Below are positions 46,456 to 57,643 of a stretch of 64,000 bases of DNA, piece after piece (the stretch's first letter is position 1; the number at the start of each line of letters is the position of its first letter). The translations under genes and the position numbers were made by a program. Source of the stretch: Zeugodacus cucurbitae (lineage: Eukaryota; Arthropoda; Insecta; Diptera; Tephritidae); contig NC_071667.1 of assembly GCF_028554725.1 (NCBI RefSeq), positions 14,367,501 to 14,431,500 of the forward strand. Direction: 5' to 3'. The notes below the pieces were generated by a model, which saw nothing but the letters and a program-made list of their open reading frames with translations, was not told the DNA's origin and made no database searches.

Positions 46456-48385
46456 TTTTATACTCTCGCAACCTGTTGCACAGAGTATCATAGTTTTGTT
46501 CACATAACGGTTGTTTGTGTCACCAAGAAATATAAGAGTTAGATATGGGGTTATATATACATAAATGATCAGGATGACGAGTAGATTTGAAATCCGGATG
46601 TCTGTCCGTCCGTCTGTCCGTCTGTCCGTCTGTCCGTGCAAGCGATAACTTGAGTAAAAATTAAGATATCTTAATGAAACTTGGAACACATGTTCCTTGG
46701 CACCCTGAGGAGGTTGCTTTCGAAAATGGGAAAAATCGGTCCACTGCCACGCCCACAAAATGGAGGAAACCGAAAACCTATACAGTGTCATAACTAAGCC
46801 ATAAATAAAGTTATGAAAATGAAATTTGGAACATAGAATCCCATTAAGGAGGGGCACATTTGGATGTAATTTTTTTGGCAAAGTGGGCGTGACCCCGCCC
46901 CCAAATAGGTTTTTTGTATATAACTCGCAAACCAATAAAGCTATATAAGCCAAACTTTCTGCAGTCGTTTCTTTTAGCCATTTCCTTATAAAGTCCAAAA
47001 ATGAAATAAATCGGATAATAACCACGCCCACCTCCCATACAAAGGTTAGGTTGAAAATGACTAAAAGTGCGTTAACTCACTAACGAGAAACGTCAGAAAC
47101 ACAAAATTTCACAGAAATGATAGCAGAAGGAAGCTGCACACAGATCTTTTTACAAAATGGAAAAGGGGCGTGGCATCGCCCACTTATGGGTCAAAAACCA
47201 TATCTCAAGAACTACTCGACAGATTTCAATAAAATTCGGTATGTAATATTTTATTGAAACCCTGATGACATGTGTGGAAAATGGTTGAAATCGGTTTACA
47301 ACCACGACTACTTTCTTTATAACTCAATTTTGAATTCCATCTGAATCCTTCACTTTATAATATATACATTAGGAACCAATGATGATAGCGAAATAAAACT
47401 TTACACAAATACAGTATATGATCTGTGGCATCACTTGTGAAAAAAATATCGAAAACAGACTATAACTTTTCAAGGACCCAGATATAGAACATGTTGAACT
47501 CAGCGCCTAAGGTTAAATTTTAACCGAAAATATGGTTAAATCTCTCAACTAATTTAATGTAACGAAAAACGTCAGAAACACCAAATTTTACATAAGAAAA
47601 GGCAGAAGAAAGCTGCACTGAGATTTTTTTACAAAATGGAAAATGGGCGTGGCGTCGCCCACTTATGGGTCAAAAACCATATCTCAAGAACTATTCGACC
47701 GATTTCAATGAAATTCGGTACATAACACTTTCTTGACACCCTGATGACACGGGTGGAATATGGGCGAAATCGGTTCACAACTACGTCTACTTCCCATATA
47801 ACCCAATTTTGAATTCCATCTGATTCGTTCACTTTATAATGTATTCATAAGGAACCAATGAAGCTAGCGGAATAAAACTTTACACAAATACTGTATTTGA
47901 GCTGTGACATCACTTGTGGAAAAATTGTCAAAATCGAACCATGACTTTTCAAGGCCCCTGATATCAAACATGAAGAACTCAGTGCCTAAGGTTAATTTTT
48001 CACCGAAAATATAGGTAAATCCCTCAGATATTTTAATGTAATTCATTCCCTCTGAATTTTTTTCTTATAACAGTTTCTCTCTGTACCTGAAATGGTAAAA
48101 ATTGTGTCATAACTTCCCCCAGATCCCATATACCTAATTATAAGTAATATTAAATTAAGTGAGCGTATAGTCTTCGATACGTTGTATCTTGGTGGTGAAA
48201 ACGAGTGAAATCGGTTTAGGAATTACCTCAGTCCCCATATACTATTTATGATGATTTTCGTTATTCTATTGAACTTTATGCCGAATATATGGGTCGAATT
48301 GTGTTGTCTTTATAAAATTACATCAATAAATTGCGAGAGTATAAAATGTTCGGTTACACCCGAACTTAGCCCTTCCTTACTTGTT
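46456..48385 (-). repeat. TATACTCTCGCAA-family dispersed repeat, copy A (1.9 kb)
   Basis: TTTTATACTCTCGCAA (46456-46471) and its complement TTGCGAGAGTATAAAA (48331-48346) form perfect 16-bp inverted repeats. Beyond the right one is the conserved extension 'TGTTCGGTTACACCCGAAC...CCTTACTTGTT'. The interior has a CTGT/CCGT tract (46601-46635), 'CCACTGCCACGCCCAC' phrases and a tandem duplication of about 479 bp (47082-47560 and 47561-48040). Apparent proteins are translations of repeat DNA and show no domain. It is the innermost and youngest layer of the nest. Confidence 0.8.
47082..48040. repeat. Two tandem units of about 479 bp inside copy A
   Basis: 'AACGAGAAACGTCAGAAAC' at 47082 recurs as 'AACGAAAAACGTCAGAAAC' at 47561. 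The following sequences ('TACAAAATGGAAAAGGGGCG' against 'TACAAAATGGAAAATGGGCG', and so on) stay parallel to about 48040. Copy B at 52904-54379 has a single unit, so the duplication is specific to A or was lost from B. Confidence 0.8.
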
Positions 48386-48790
48386 TAGTTTAAATCTAAT
48401 TTAAAATTTATTAAATTCTATTAACAGAATTGGATTTGTGACGTATTGTTGTATGGAATTTTGATTTTATTGCAAAAAAGTATACAATTAAAATAAAAAA
48501 TCCGTGTAAAAAAAGTAAAACCGTGTACAAATGGTAACTGGGAAGTGTTCAAAAACACCATGTAAAAAAAAAACCGTGCAAAAAAAAAACCGTGTAAAAA
48601 GGAGATCAACTGTATATATAATTGCAAATACGGTCTTTCTTACAGAGTTGCATTTCATTTTCAAGTCGATTAAAATTAAATGATATAGTAATGTAGATTG
48701 TTATTTTGTATGGTTAATCGAACTTAATCAGCGTTTTAATCGAGCAGAGGCCGGTTAATTGATCTATTAGCTCTTGTGTGAAAAGGCTAT

Positions 48791-50729
48791 AAAAGTGCTG
48801 AAGCTGAGAGAGTTTATGGAAAGAGAACCAACTGATTACCGACCTTCTGTTCGGATATTTTTTAAGTCATTTTGCTGCTTCTTGTACATATATTCCAAGG
48901 AATTTTAGAAGGTCGGAACTATATATAATCGTTTGAATTAGATTGGTAAAGTTGGTATTTTCGATGAGTTAAGGTTTTCCAAAAAATATTCATTTAGGTA
49001 TCTAGTATTAAGATATTTAGTTTACTTGAAACTACGAATGAATTCTAATTAATTTTCAATTTATCTAAGATAGGCTTTTACATATAATTCACGGTAGTCT
49101 ATACGTGCTTCGCAAGCATTGAACATGGATAGTTGTATGTATGTGTACGTACATTCAGCTTAAAATGTTTCGCTTTCCATTTTCGTGTCTTCAGTGTCCA
49201 TTAGGTTGCAGTAACATGTATACTATAGTTGTTAATAAATAGTACTAGTTTGCACATTCAACTTTTGCGGCACGTGTACGTTGTGCACGAACAAAAAGTT
49301 AGTTACTTAAATTGTATTTTATTACACCTGCAGTCATTTATATGTCATCAAACGAAATGACCGAAATACTGCGGCCTTTCTCATGACAGTTTTGAGAATT
49401 GATGTGCTTAAAGTTCGGTCATTCTTAGAATTTAATATCTATCGTACTTTTAGATTACACTACTGATCTAAATTAAGAGTAACATTTAAAGCAGTTAAAG
49501 ATAACTACTTATAATCACCATAATTAATGGTTTTACATTTGATAAAATCATAAAATATCATTTATTATTATATCATAAAATAAAAGTTATTTTCAACTTG
49601 AGATGTAATACCAGTTGCCGTATATAACCATATCGTTTATTTGCTGAACATTTAATGAATACAATTACTAATAATTTCACTCACTTAACTCAGAAGTGCC
49701 TGCCATAACAACCAACTGCTGCATTCGATGAAGTGAATGAATGAAAATAAAATGAATTTAATGTTTGCAGGAAATGCATAGTGCTAGTCTTAGTATAAAG
49801 TAGTGTTTACCAATGCTGAGAACAGTTTTAGTTATACATTATACATACTATATATACAAGTAAATGTATATACATATATTCGTCTCTATATTTCCAACGT
49901 CATCTATATGTACAGCCCATTTATCAGAAGCTTCAGCCTCATCGAGCACTATGCTCGTTATGATTCATACAAAATTCAAGACCACTTATTGACTGAACAA
50001 GTGCAAAAACTGCACCCGTGTACAGGCTTTCATCAAGTTTTGTTTTGTTCAACACATTCAGTGTGCTTTTGTGGAAAAATAATGAGTTGCAGTCGAGCGG
50101 ATTGCAGTTTTATTTCTCGTTTTTCGTGTTATTGTTATTGTGTTTTGCTTATCCGCAAATCTACTCAACGCTTGATGGCTATAAACAAACTGAATTTATT
50201 CAATTATTTTTTCTTTATTTTTTTAGAGTATAAATGGTGATTTATGGTATTACTTATTCATTTAAAACCAAGATAGTTAATTCACCAGCGTCAATGCAAA
50301 ACAATGCAGCAATTAATTATTTGTGCTTTTAATCTGCAAGCGAGCAAAAAGCGTTCGACGGTGGTAAAGTAGCAAATTACTAGTTGTAAACAAAACTTTA
50401 CAATGCATTCACCGTAATCTGGTGCGATATCAATATATATGTCATATTATATTAAGAAGAGAATGTACCTAAGCGATGTTACATGTAATACACTGCGTAT
50501 ACGTAATATTACTCACACACCGCTGCAGGGGATTTTCATTTATTTGTTAACATAAAACATTACATACATATATTCACTTGTATTTATCTTAAAATATATG
50601 AAGTGAAATGAATCGCGCAATCAGCGTAGCGTAATGAGATTGTGACCACGTGTAAACAGCAAGTGCGGTTGGTCCAACATTGCGTATACGCAACATTTTA
50701 TTTTACTCATGCTTTATGCAAGGTATTCC
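48791..50729. other. Intronic AT-rich DNA, no gene seen
   Basis: The plus-strand frame at 49803-50240 is Tyr/Ser/Cys-rich without domains. TATATG runs are at 49850-49910. No element ends found. Confidence 0.5.
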
Positions 50730-51793
50730 TAGGGATGCAAACATCGTGAAATGAAACATCGATGGTTCGATGGTTCGATGTATCGATGTTTCTTCAAAAC
50801 CATCGAAATCAAAAACAACGGCCATTAAAACATCGAAACATCGATGTATTTTTGAACTTTTTTAACTTGTTTCAAATTTGGTGTGAAAAGCTAAGGGATA
50901 CAGAAGCAGAAGCATAAATAAATGAAATGTAGTACGTCTAAAGTTGATACATTTTATTTCACTTAGCATTATATGTTTGTTAAAGTTTTTTCTCAATAAA
51001 TAACAGAATTTCAAAACAACGACATGGAAAGTTTTTTCACTGTCATTTCTTTTCGATTTTACTTCTGCGTGATAGTTGCCCTGGGCTTAGAAAACGGTCG
51101 TTTACTCGGCACTGAAGAGCTACAATGTGTAAATATTAATAAGCCTATTTATACAACTCCGGAAACACAGTATTCATGTCAACGCAAACTCTATTGGCCT
51201 CTGATTGGTAGGTCTAACAGCCGATATACACTTTCTCTTCAACATTCCGTCCCTGTAATTGTAGATAAATTTGACAGCTAACATTTCACCTTTTAGTGGA
51301 CCAAATGTTTATTCTGGTTCCAAATATCAAACGAGTATTCTGATTTACACTCATCCGAAGATTCTGTTGTATCAGCGCGATTCTTTGAATTTTTTATGAA
51401 ACAAAAAAAAGTATTTCTTTTAGCCATAGCATCTTTAAAATGCAGTAATTTGAATCTCTGATCTAACGCAGTAGCCTACGCCAGAATTAAATTGTATAAA
51501 TAAATCATAAAAGTAACCGCAGTAATGTCCAAGCGCACATTCCCTTAACGAATTCTCCGTATTTTACAAAAATCGAATTCCAATGTAATAAAGCGTATCC
51601 AAATAGAGGGTTTCGAGTTAATACCCGAAAAAGTGTGAAGCCAAATTTTTATATAAATATCGACATAAAACATCGTTGAAAGTGACATCGATGCATCGAT
51701 ATTTTAAGATTCAAGACATCGATGGCTAACATCGATGATTTTTGACGAAAACAGCGATGTTTCAAAGACATCGATACATCGTTTGCATCCCTG
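50730..51793. mobile_element. Non-autonomous hAT element with perfect 8-bp target duplication
   Basis: The ends are TAGGGATGCAAACATCG and the complement of CAGGGATGCAAACGATG. GGTATTCC occurs directly outside both (50722-50729 and 51794-51801), a perfect 8-bp target duplication typical of hAT elements. Both subterminal regions are rich in CATCGATG motifs. The 1.06-kb interior has no transposase; the frame at 51024-51281 is not related to any protein I know. The intact duplication suggests a fairly recent insertion. Confidence 0.9.
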
Positions 51794-51801
51794 GGTATTC
51801 C

Positions 51802-52903
51802 GCTTGTTGATTCAAGCGAATTTTCAACAGAAAAATGCTACAGACAAATGAAAAATGTGGACATTTTTTAAAGTGACATGCTGTTGGGACACATACATAC
51901 ATATATTCGTTCAAATAAAAGATGCTCTCGTAATTTCTCAAAAGAGAACTGAGTTTTCCTGTAAAATTTGTAGCATTGTCATTTCCTAGCATGATATAAT
52001 TTTGAGCAACAAATGTTCACTTAAAGCTGCACATAACTCTAAACATACGTAGCAACTACCCATTCAGCACGCCTAAAACTGCAAACATGAAGAGCAACTC
52101 AAATTGACTGTGGTACAATAAGCGAGACAAGAGCATTCATTTGACTGCACGCATATATGTATGTGTATGAACTGCTAGTATCACTTTACAAACTAAAACA
52201 AATAAGCTTACGTTTTACGTTGTTTGTACTTTTCCTTTTTGTTTTTTTTTTTCATTTTTTTTTTTTTGTTTGAAACACCACAATTTCTTCAGCTGCCATT
52301 TGATACGAAAATTACCTCTTTTTGTTCTTTGTTTTTTTTGAATTTATGCTAAATTTATGCCAATCAGTGGATAGCGTACGAGCAAACAACAAACTTTGCT
52401 GCAGTAAATGCCATAAAAATCAAAAACTTTAAATCAAGCGCAAGAGCAGCGCACAACTACCAATCCATCCATCCAATTCAACCCTTTCGACATTAAATCA
52501 GCGTTATTGTGCACTCGCTTTATGGTTTTATATACAGTGCAGTGCACTTGAACTGGGGCGATTTATGCACACGCAAGTAAGATTGATCAAGCGTTTATGT
52601 TCGCGGGCAATAGTAAATGTTGCAGAAAATTTTTACTGTCAGAAACTTTGACTGTATGTATCTTGAAGTTCGGTTAACGAAATGCTTTAGTTAGAATTTA
52701 AGGTTTTTACTTACTGACTGAGAATAAGTGTTGAAACGAAACCAAGCGGGCTACCAACGGGCTTTTTCTTATTCTAATATTTTTGAATAAATGTTTACGG
52801 CCAAAGCTGCACAATAAATTTATTAACTACAACTATATCGCGCCTAAAACTATACCACAAAATCTGGTTCGCATATACAGCTTTAAACCAAAAAAAAAAC
52901 TTT
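51802..52903. other. Intronic AT-rich DNA, no gene seen
   Basis: A T-rich tract lies at 52230-52270. No exon or element was recognised. Confidence 0.5.
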
Positions 52904-54379
52904 AACAAGTAAGGAAAGGCTAAGTTCGGGTGTAACCGAACATTTTATACTCTCGCAATTTATTGAAGAAATTTTATTAAGATATCGCACAAATTTACCC
53001 ATAAATTCGGCATAAAGTTTAATAGAATAACGAAAATCGTCATATATAGATATGAGGGCTGAGGTAATTCCTGAACCGATTTCATTCAATTTCACCAGCA
53101 AGGTACACTATATCCAATACTATACGTTCACTTAATTTTGCTAAGATATATCACATATTAACCAATACGTAATAAAGCCCACCGTATTTTTGAAAAACCT
53201 ACAATTATGTATATGAGAGCTAGGAGATGTTGTGACCCGATTTTAATAATTTTTGGAACAGAGACACACTATTGGAAGAAAACAATTTTCTCTGAATTAC
53301 ATTAAATTAGTTGAGAGATTTAACCATATTTTCGGTTAAAATTTAACCTTAGGCGCTGAGTTCAACATGTTCGATATCTGGGTCCTTGAAAAGTTATAGT
53401 CTGTTTTCGATAATTTTTTCACAAGTGATGCCACAGATCATATACTGTATTTGTGTAAAGTTTTATTTCGCTATCATCATTGGTTCCTAATGTATATATT
53501 ATAAAGTGAAGGATTCAGATGGAATTCAAAATTGAGTTATAAAGAAAGTAGTCGTGGTTGTGAACCGATTTCAACCATTTTCCACACATGTCATCAGGGT
53601 TTCAATAAAATATTGCATACCGAATTTTATTGAAATCTGTCGAGCAGTTCTTGAGATATGGTTTTTGACCCATAAGTGGGCGATGCCACGCCCCTTTTCC
53701 ATTTTGTAAAAAGATCTGAGTGCAGCTTCCTTCTGCTATCATTTCTGTGAAATTTTGTGTTTCTGACGTTTCTCGTTAGTGAGTTAACGCACTTTTAGTC
53801 ATTTTCAACCTAACCTTTGTATGGGAGGTGGGCGTGGTTATTATCCGATTTTAGACTGTATAAGGAAACGGCTAAAAGAAACTACTGCAGAAAGTTTGGT
53901 TTATATACCTTTATTGGTTTGCAAGATATATACAAAAAACCTATTTGGGGGCGGGGTCACGCTCACTTTTCCAAAAAAATTAGATTCGAATGTACCCCTC
54001 CCTAATGCGATCCTATGTTCCAAATTTTATTTTCATAACTTTATTTATGGCTTAGTTATAGCTCTTTATGTGTTTTTGGTTATCGCCATTTTGTGGGCGT
54101 GGCAGTGGTCCGATTCATCTCCATCTTCGAAGTTAACCTTCTTATGATGCCAAGGAACACGTGTTCCAAGAATTATGAAGATATCTCAATTTTTACTCAA
54201 GTTACAGCTTGCACGGACGGACAGACAGGCATCCGGATTTGAACTTTACTCATCACCCTGATCACTTTGGTATATATAACCCTATATCTAACTCGTTTAG
54301 TTTTAGGACTTACAAACAACCGTTATGTGGACAAAACTATAATACTCTCTTTAGCAACTTTTGTTGCGAGAGTATAAAA
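52904..54379 (+). repeat. TATACTCTCGCAA-family dispersed repeat, copy B
   Basis: It starts AACAAGTAAGGAAAGGCTAAGTTCGG, with a small stem GTTCGG-GTGTAA-CCGAAC. TTTTATACTCTCGCAA follows (52943-52958), and the right end is TTGCGAGAGTATAAAA (54364-54379). Long stretches are nearly identical to copy A in inverted orientation, for example 53330-53720 against 47140-47560. There is no protein domain. Confidence 0.85.
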
Positions 54380-54499
54380 ATTGTATAAACACCTTTAACT
54401 AGGTTAGGTTAGTAGGTAGATCTCTGCATATTCAGAAGATACTTCACTTAGATAGTTTTGAACGTTGTCCTTAGTGATACCAATCAACTCCTAATTGAT

Positions 54500-55560
54500 C
54501 AAAGACCCTTAAGATTCAGCAGAAGGTTTGTAATCTTTAACGAACTTTTTTAGTCGGCTTATGTCAATTCTAACCAATTCGCTAGGTTCACCGATGGTGA
54601 GCCTACCAAGGTGTTTCAACCTCAGTCTGGTAAAAGCTGGATGGTGGCGGAGGAAATGCTTAGATGATTCCACCTTGTCTTCCTCCAAACAGCTTTGGTA
54701 ACTTGCATTTGCCAGGATCCCAAGTCTCAACGCATCGGTGCCCATTTGACAATGTCCAGTAAGTACACCAATGATCGCGCTGAGATCACTTACGCTCTTG
54801 CGCAAGTGGACCATGAACTATCAACACGCTCCCATTCCGACGACAATGTTGCTAGCATACCATCTCTTGCAAGCTTGTCCGCTTTACAGTTACTTACTAT
54901 TCCGCGGTGACCGGGTACCCACAGGTGTCGGATAGTAAAATAGCAAGAAGCAAGAAGCTATTGATAAAGATCTAAGGCACTCTAGCCTAGAGCGTACTGG
55001 CATCGATTCCAATGGTAGTATTGCCGCTCTGCTGTCAGAGTGAATACATACCTCTCTAAAGGAGGCCACCATACGGGGCCATAGTTAACTCACTGCTACT
55101 TTAATCGCAGCGCCCTTTGCTTGGAAGACACTGCAGTAGTCTGGTAGTCTGAAGCTGGTATTGATTGAGAGCTTCCGACTGAAAACTTCCCCTCCCAATT
55201 TCCCTCTTAGCTTCGATCCAACCGTGAAAAACTAGCTGCACCTCTCCTCTATTGACTTCTTCTTTCCCACGTGAGTGGAGAAGAAACCGCTAGGGGTTCC
55301 GCGATCAGACGGAGAGTTTCAGAGTGCTCCTGTTTGGGACCCTTCATGTACCCGGCGTCTCTGAATCTGACAGTGGCGTTTGCCGCAATGCACCTGCAGG
55401 CAATATTCACATTGTTGGTGTTGTTCTCACGCTCCAAACCAGATTAGATAGTGTGACTTTATCGAGTGCCCTCCACCAGACGACAACGCCATAGAACATT
55501 ATGGGTATAATTATGGTTTCGTACAGTCTTAAAACCAATTTTTAACTAGCTTTTATGTGA
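54500..55560 (-). pseudogene. LINE fragment: end of reverse transcriptase plus RNase H
   Basis: Reading right to left: 'LYETIIIPIMFYGVVVWWRA' (about 55470-55535) is the post-RT segment of an RNase H-bearing LINE. 'HSDSRAAILPLESM' (about 55010-55050) and 'VPGHRGIVSNCKADKLA' (about 54865-54915) are RNase H motifs. 'LTGHCQMGTDALRLGI' and 'SCLEEDKVESSKHFLRHHP' (54509-54814) are the C-terminal Cys/His region. Several frameshifts separate these. The layout suits the R1/LOA/I group, not the RTE copies, which lack RNase H. Confidence 0.8.
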
Positions 55561-56270
55561 ATTTCTAAAGCTTCCACTTTCTTCAAATATAGCACAGACT
55601 TTTTAATTGTATAAAAAGGCAATATTTTGTATTAAGCAAGATATCATCAAAACTTTAACGTTTGGAGTTTATATACAACTCTATCAATCTAACAACCTTC
55701 ATCTATAAGTATGTATCGGTAAGTCAAATTGTGTTCAAATTCGCCGCAGCTGCTATTAATTTATTTATCATGCAAGGCGCATAAGTTCGATTACGTTGTT
55801 TTATTTGGTGAAATAAAATATATTAAAAATTTCGTATACTTTTATTACTTTCATGGTAATCGAAACAATTTCCACATCGTTAACGACAAAGGCATTCCAT
55901 AAAACGATACTCAATCAAGAAACAATTTAAGCATTTAATTTCATTAACTCAGTATGTGACCGGAAATGAAAGCGCACATGCATAAACACATATATAAGAC
56001 AACAAAATAACCATGCTATCATATCAACGTAACGTATTTATCTACTAATGTCTAAACAATAGCGCCTAATGTGCGCCTTAAACGCTGCCGAACTGTCGAC
56101 ACACACACCTATCTATTCAACTGTCTTCTACTCTATGCATACATATGCACTTCTATTTATGCTGTCGCATTTCATTGCATCTGAAAGCCTTAAATCGGTT
56201 TATGTGTCTGTCATTTCAATTTAGAATTTGGAACTGACAACCTGCTCAACTGTCGGATTGTCCATTTCAG
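55561..56270. other. End of intron 2, no gene seen
   Basis: AT-rich sequence runs up to the pyrimidine-rich acceptor TCCATTTCAG at 56261-56270. Confidence 0.5.
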
Positions 56271-56370
56271 ACGTTGCTATTCCCTTTTGAATTGGACATT
56301 TATCAAATACATTCACCAACAACACCTGCTTCCGGTGTGACCTTGCTGTGGGCATATGTGACACAGACTC
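56271..56370 (+). CDS. Candidate exon 3 of the secreted or membrane-targeted protein gene
   Basis: A good 3' splice site (TTGTCCATTTCAG) opens a 100-bp exon that ends at CAGACTC before GTATGT, a strong 5' splice site. Joined to exon 2 in phase 0 it reads 'TLLFPFELDIYQIHSP' then 'TTPASGVTLLWAYVTQT', with no stop, and ends in phase 1. Both splice sites, the phase match and the non-repetitive composition support it. It is short, so chance is not excluded. Confidence 0.5.
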
Positions 56371-56412
56371 GTATGTAAATACGAATTTGCACACATTGTT
56401 TTGTCTTTACAG

Positions 56413-56500
56413 CGCCGGCTTACTCTGCATTGTGTACATTCCGAAATCGAAAATTACTCATTCGCCGTGTGTGCCGGCTCACACAGTTCTCACGTATAAG
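56413..56500 (+). CDS. Possible exon 4 (weak)
   Basis: TTTGTCTTTACAG at 56400-56412 is a strong acceptor only 42 bp after exon 3's donor, a very short intron even for flies. Joined in phase 1 it reads 'PPAYSALCTFRNRKLLIRR' and on to 'RLTQF', before a possible donor GTATAAGT at 56500. A second frame is also open here, so the assignment is tentative. Confidence 0.25.
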
Positions 56501-57029
56501 TGTTGTGTTAGTGCAGTTAACTGTTGTTTTATGTACAGCTATGTATATTTATGTGTACAAAATGTATTTACAATCATATTACATGTATTATTATTGTTGT
56601 TGCTTTTTAATATCTCCACCCTTTATACATATCGTATTTCTTGTTTGTATTTCTTATTGCTCGCCATGCAATCGTTTGCCGATTAAAAGCTCGCATGTCT
56701 CCCATAGCAGCTTCTTTAATAGCACTTAAATATTCATAAATGACAGTTAAATTGACATAACAGCCAGATGTTCGCATTAAATTTAAATCTCCATTCATTG
56801 TTCATATATTTGCTTTATTTACTAGCCGGCATCTGAGGATGTTGTACTTTCGAATAAAATGGGAAGGTTATTGTTTTAAATGATTTTAATAAAGCAGTTA
56901 TCTGCCTTAATCATGTATTTGGGAATATTTGGATTGTAATAAGTTACTCTATAAGCACATGCTGCAGGCATTTAAATAAATAATTTTAGATATTGAAAAT
57001 AGGTGTCATTGTTTATATTTTATGTACGA
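56501..57029. other. AT-rich DNA, no gene seen
   Basis: Plus-strand frames through 56686-56729 continue past exon 4 as Tyr/Cys-rich sequence without a domain. I do not annotate them. Confidence 0.45.
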
Positions 57030-57643
57030 GCAGATATGGTAAGGATAACGAGTAGAGTTGACCTCTGTCGGAAATAAATTTGGATGTAATTTTTTGGAAA
57101 GTGGGCGTGCTCACGGCCCCTACAAAAAAATAGACATATCTCGTAAATAAAGAACCACTAGAGCTATATCAATCATACTCCGTTTCTTTTAGTCATTTCC
57201 TTATACAGTCTAAATACTGAGGAAGTCGGTAACGAAACTACTCGACCAATTTCAATAAAATTCGATTCATAATATATTCCTGGCATCCCAATGATATGTT
57301 ATGAAAATAGGCCATATCGGTTCATAACCACGTCTTCTTTCCATATACCAGAATTTTGAAATCGGTCTGAAACGTTTACTTTAGAATATATAAAGTAACC
57401 AATAGTGAAGACATCGGAACAGAACAAATACTGCATTTATAGAGACCATAAGTTTTCAAGGCCCCATATATCAAACATGAAAATTCTGAGGGCATCCTAG
57501 CTCCCAAATATGATTTCAAACTTACAAGGGAATGCCGAATATTTCTGGGCAAAATTGTGTGTTATATTCATAAGATTATATAAATAAATTGCAAGAGCAT
57601 AAAATGTTCAGTCACACCCGAACTTAGCCCTTCCTCACTTGTT
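57030..57643 (-). repeat. TATACTCTCGCAA-family repeat, truncated copy C
   Basis: The right end 'TTGCAAGAGCATAAAATGTTCAGTCACACCCGAACTTAGCCCTTCCTCACTTGTT' type extension is present (57588-57643) in diverged form. 'GGATGTAATTTTTTGGAAAGTGGGCGTG' is present internally. The left part is missing. Confidence 0.7.

Larger units (their letters stand above)
46029..48612. mobile_element. pogo-type MITE with CAGTTGATCTCC termini, itself interrupted
   Basis: The ends are CAGTTGATCTCCTTTTTGCACGGTT and the complement of CAGTTGATCTCCTTTTTACACGGTT. TA flanks both sides (46027-46028, 48613-48614). The interior repeats ACCGTGTAAAAA/ACCGTGCAAAAA units near both ends. Without its own insert (46456-48385) it is about 650 bp. 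TA duplication and the CAGTTGA terminus point to the pogo/Tigger group. It carries no transposase. Confidence 0.8.
45829..48790. mobile_element. MITE of the AGCCTTTTCACACAG family, copy 3, interrupted by nested insertions
   Basis: The left end ATAGCCTTTTCATACAG (45829) and right end CTTGTGTGAAAAGGCTAT (48790) are inverted. The left half stops at 46028 and the right half resumes at 48613. Together they make about 380 bp, close to the 306-bp intact copy at 16886-17191. The interruption is exactly the TA-flanked element 46029-48612. This is the outermost and oldest of three layers. Confidence 0.8.
38919..56270 (+). other. Intron 2 of the secreted-protein gene, TE-rich
   Basis: The intron begins GTGAGT and ends TCCATTTCAG. 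If exon 3 is correct it is 17.35 kb, and at least ten repeat insertions listed separately lie inside it. Large introns are normal for developmental and receptor genes in flies. Confidence 0.5.

Noticed and set aside
46438..47031. 197-residue minus-strand frame in copy A
   Set aside because: It reads through dispersed repeat DNA (including the CCGT tract as Thr-Asp-Gly-Arg). Similar frames appear in copies B and D, with no domain and no sign of selection.
56348..56729. Membrane-like Tyr/Cys/Leu-rich plus-strand frames
   Set aside because: Two overlapping frames are equally open, and the hydrophobic stretch comes from TATTATTGTTG-type sequence. Only the possible exon 4 part is kept, at low confidence.
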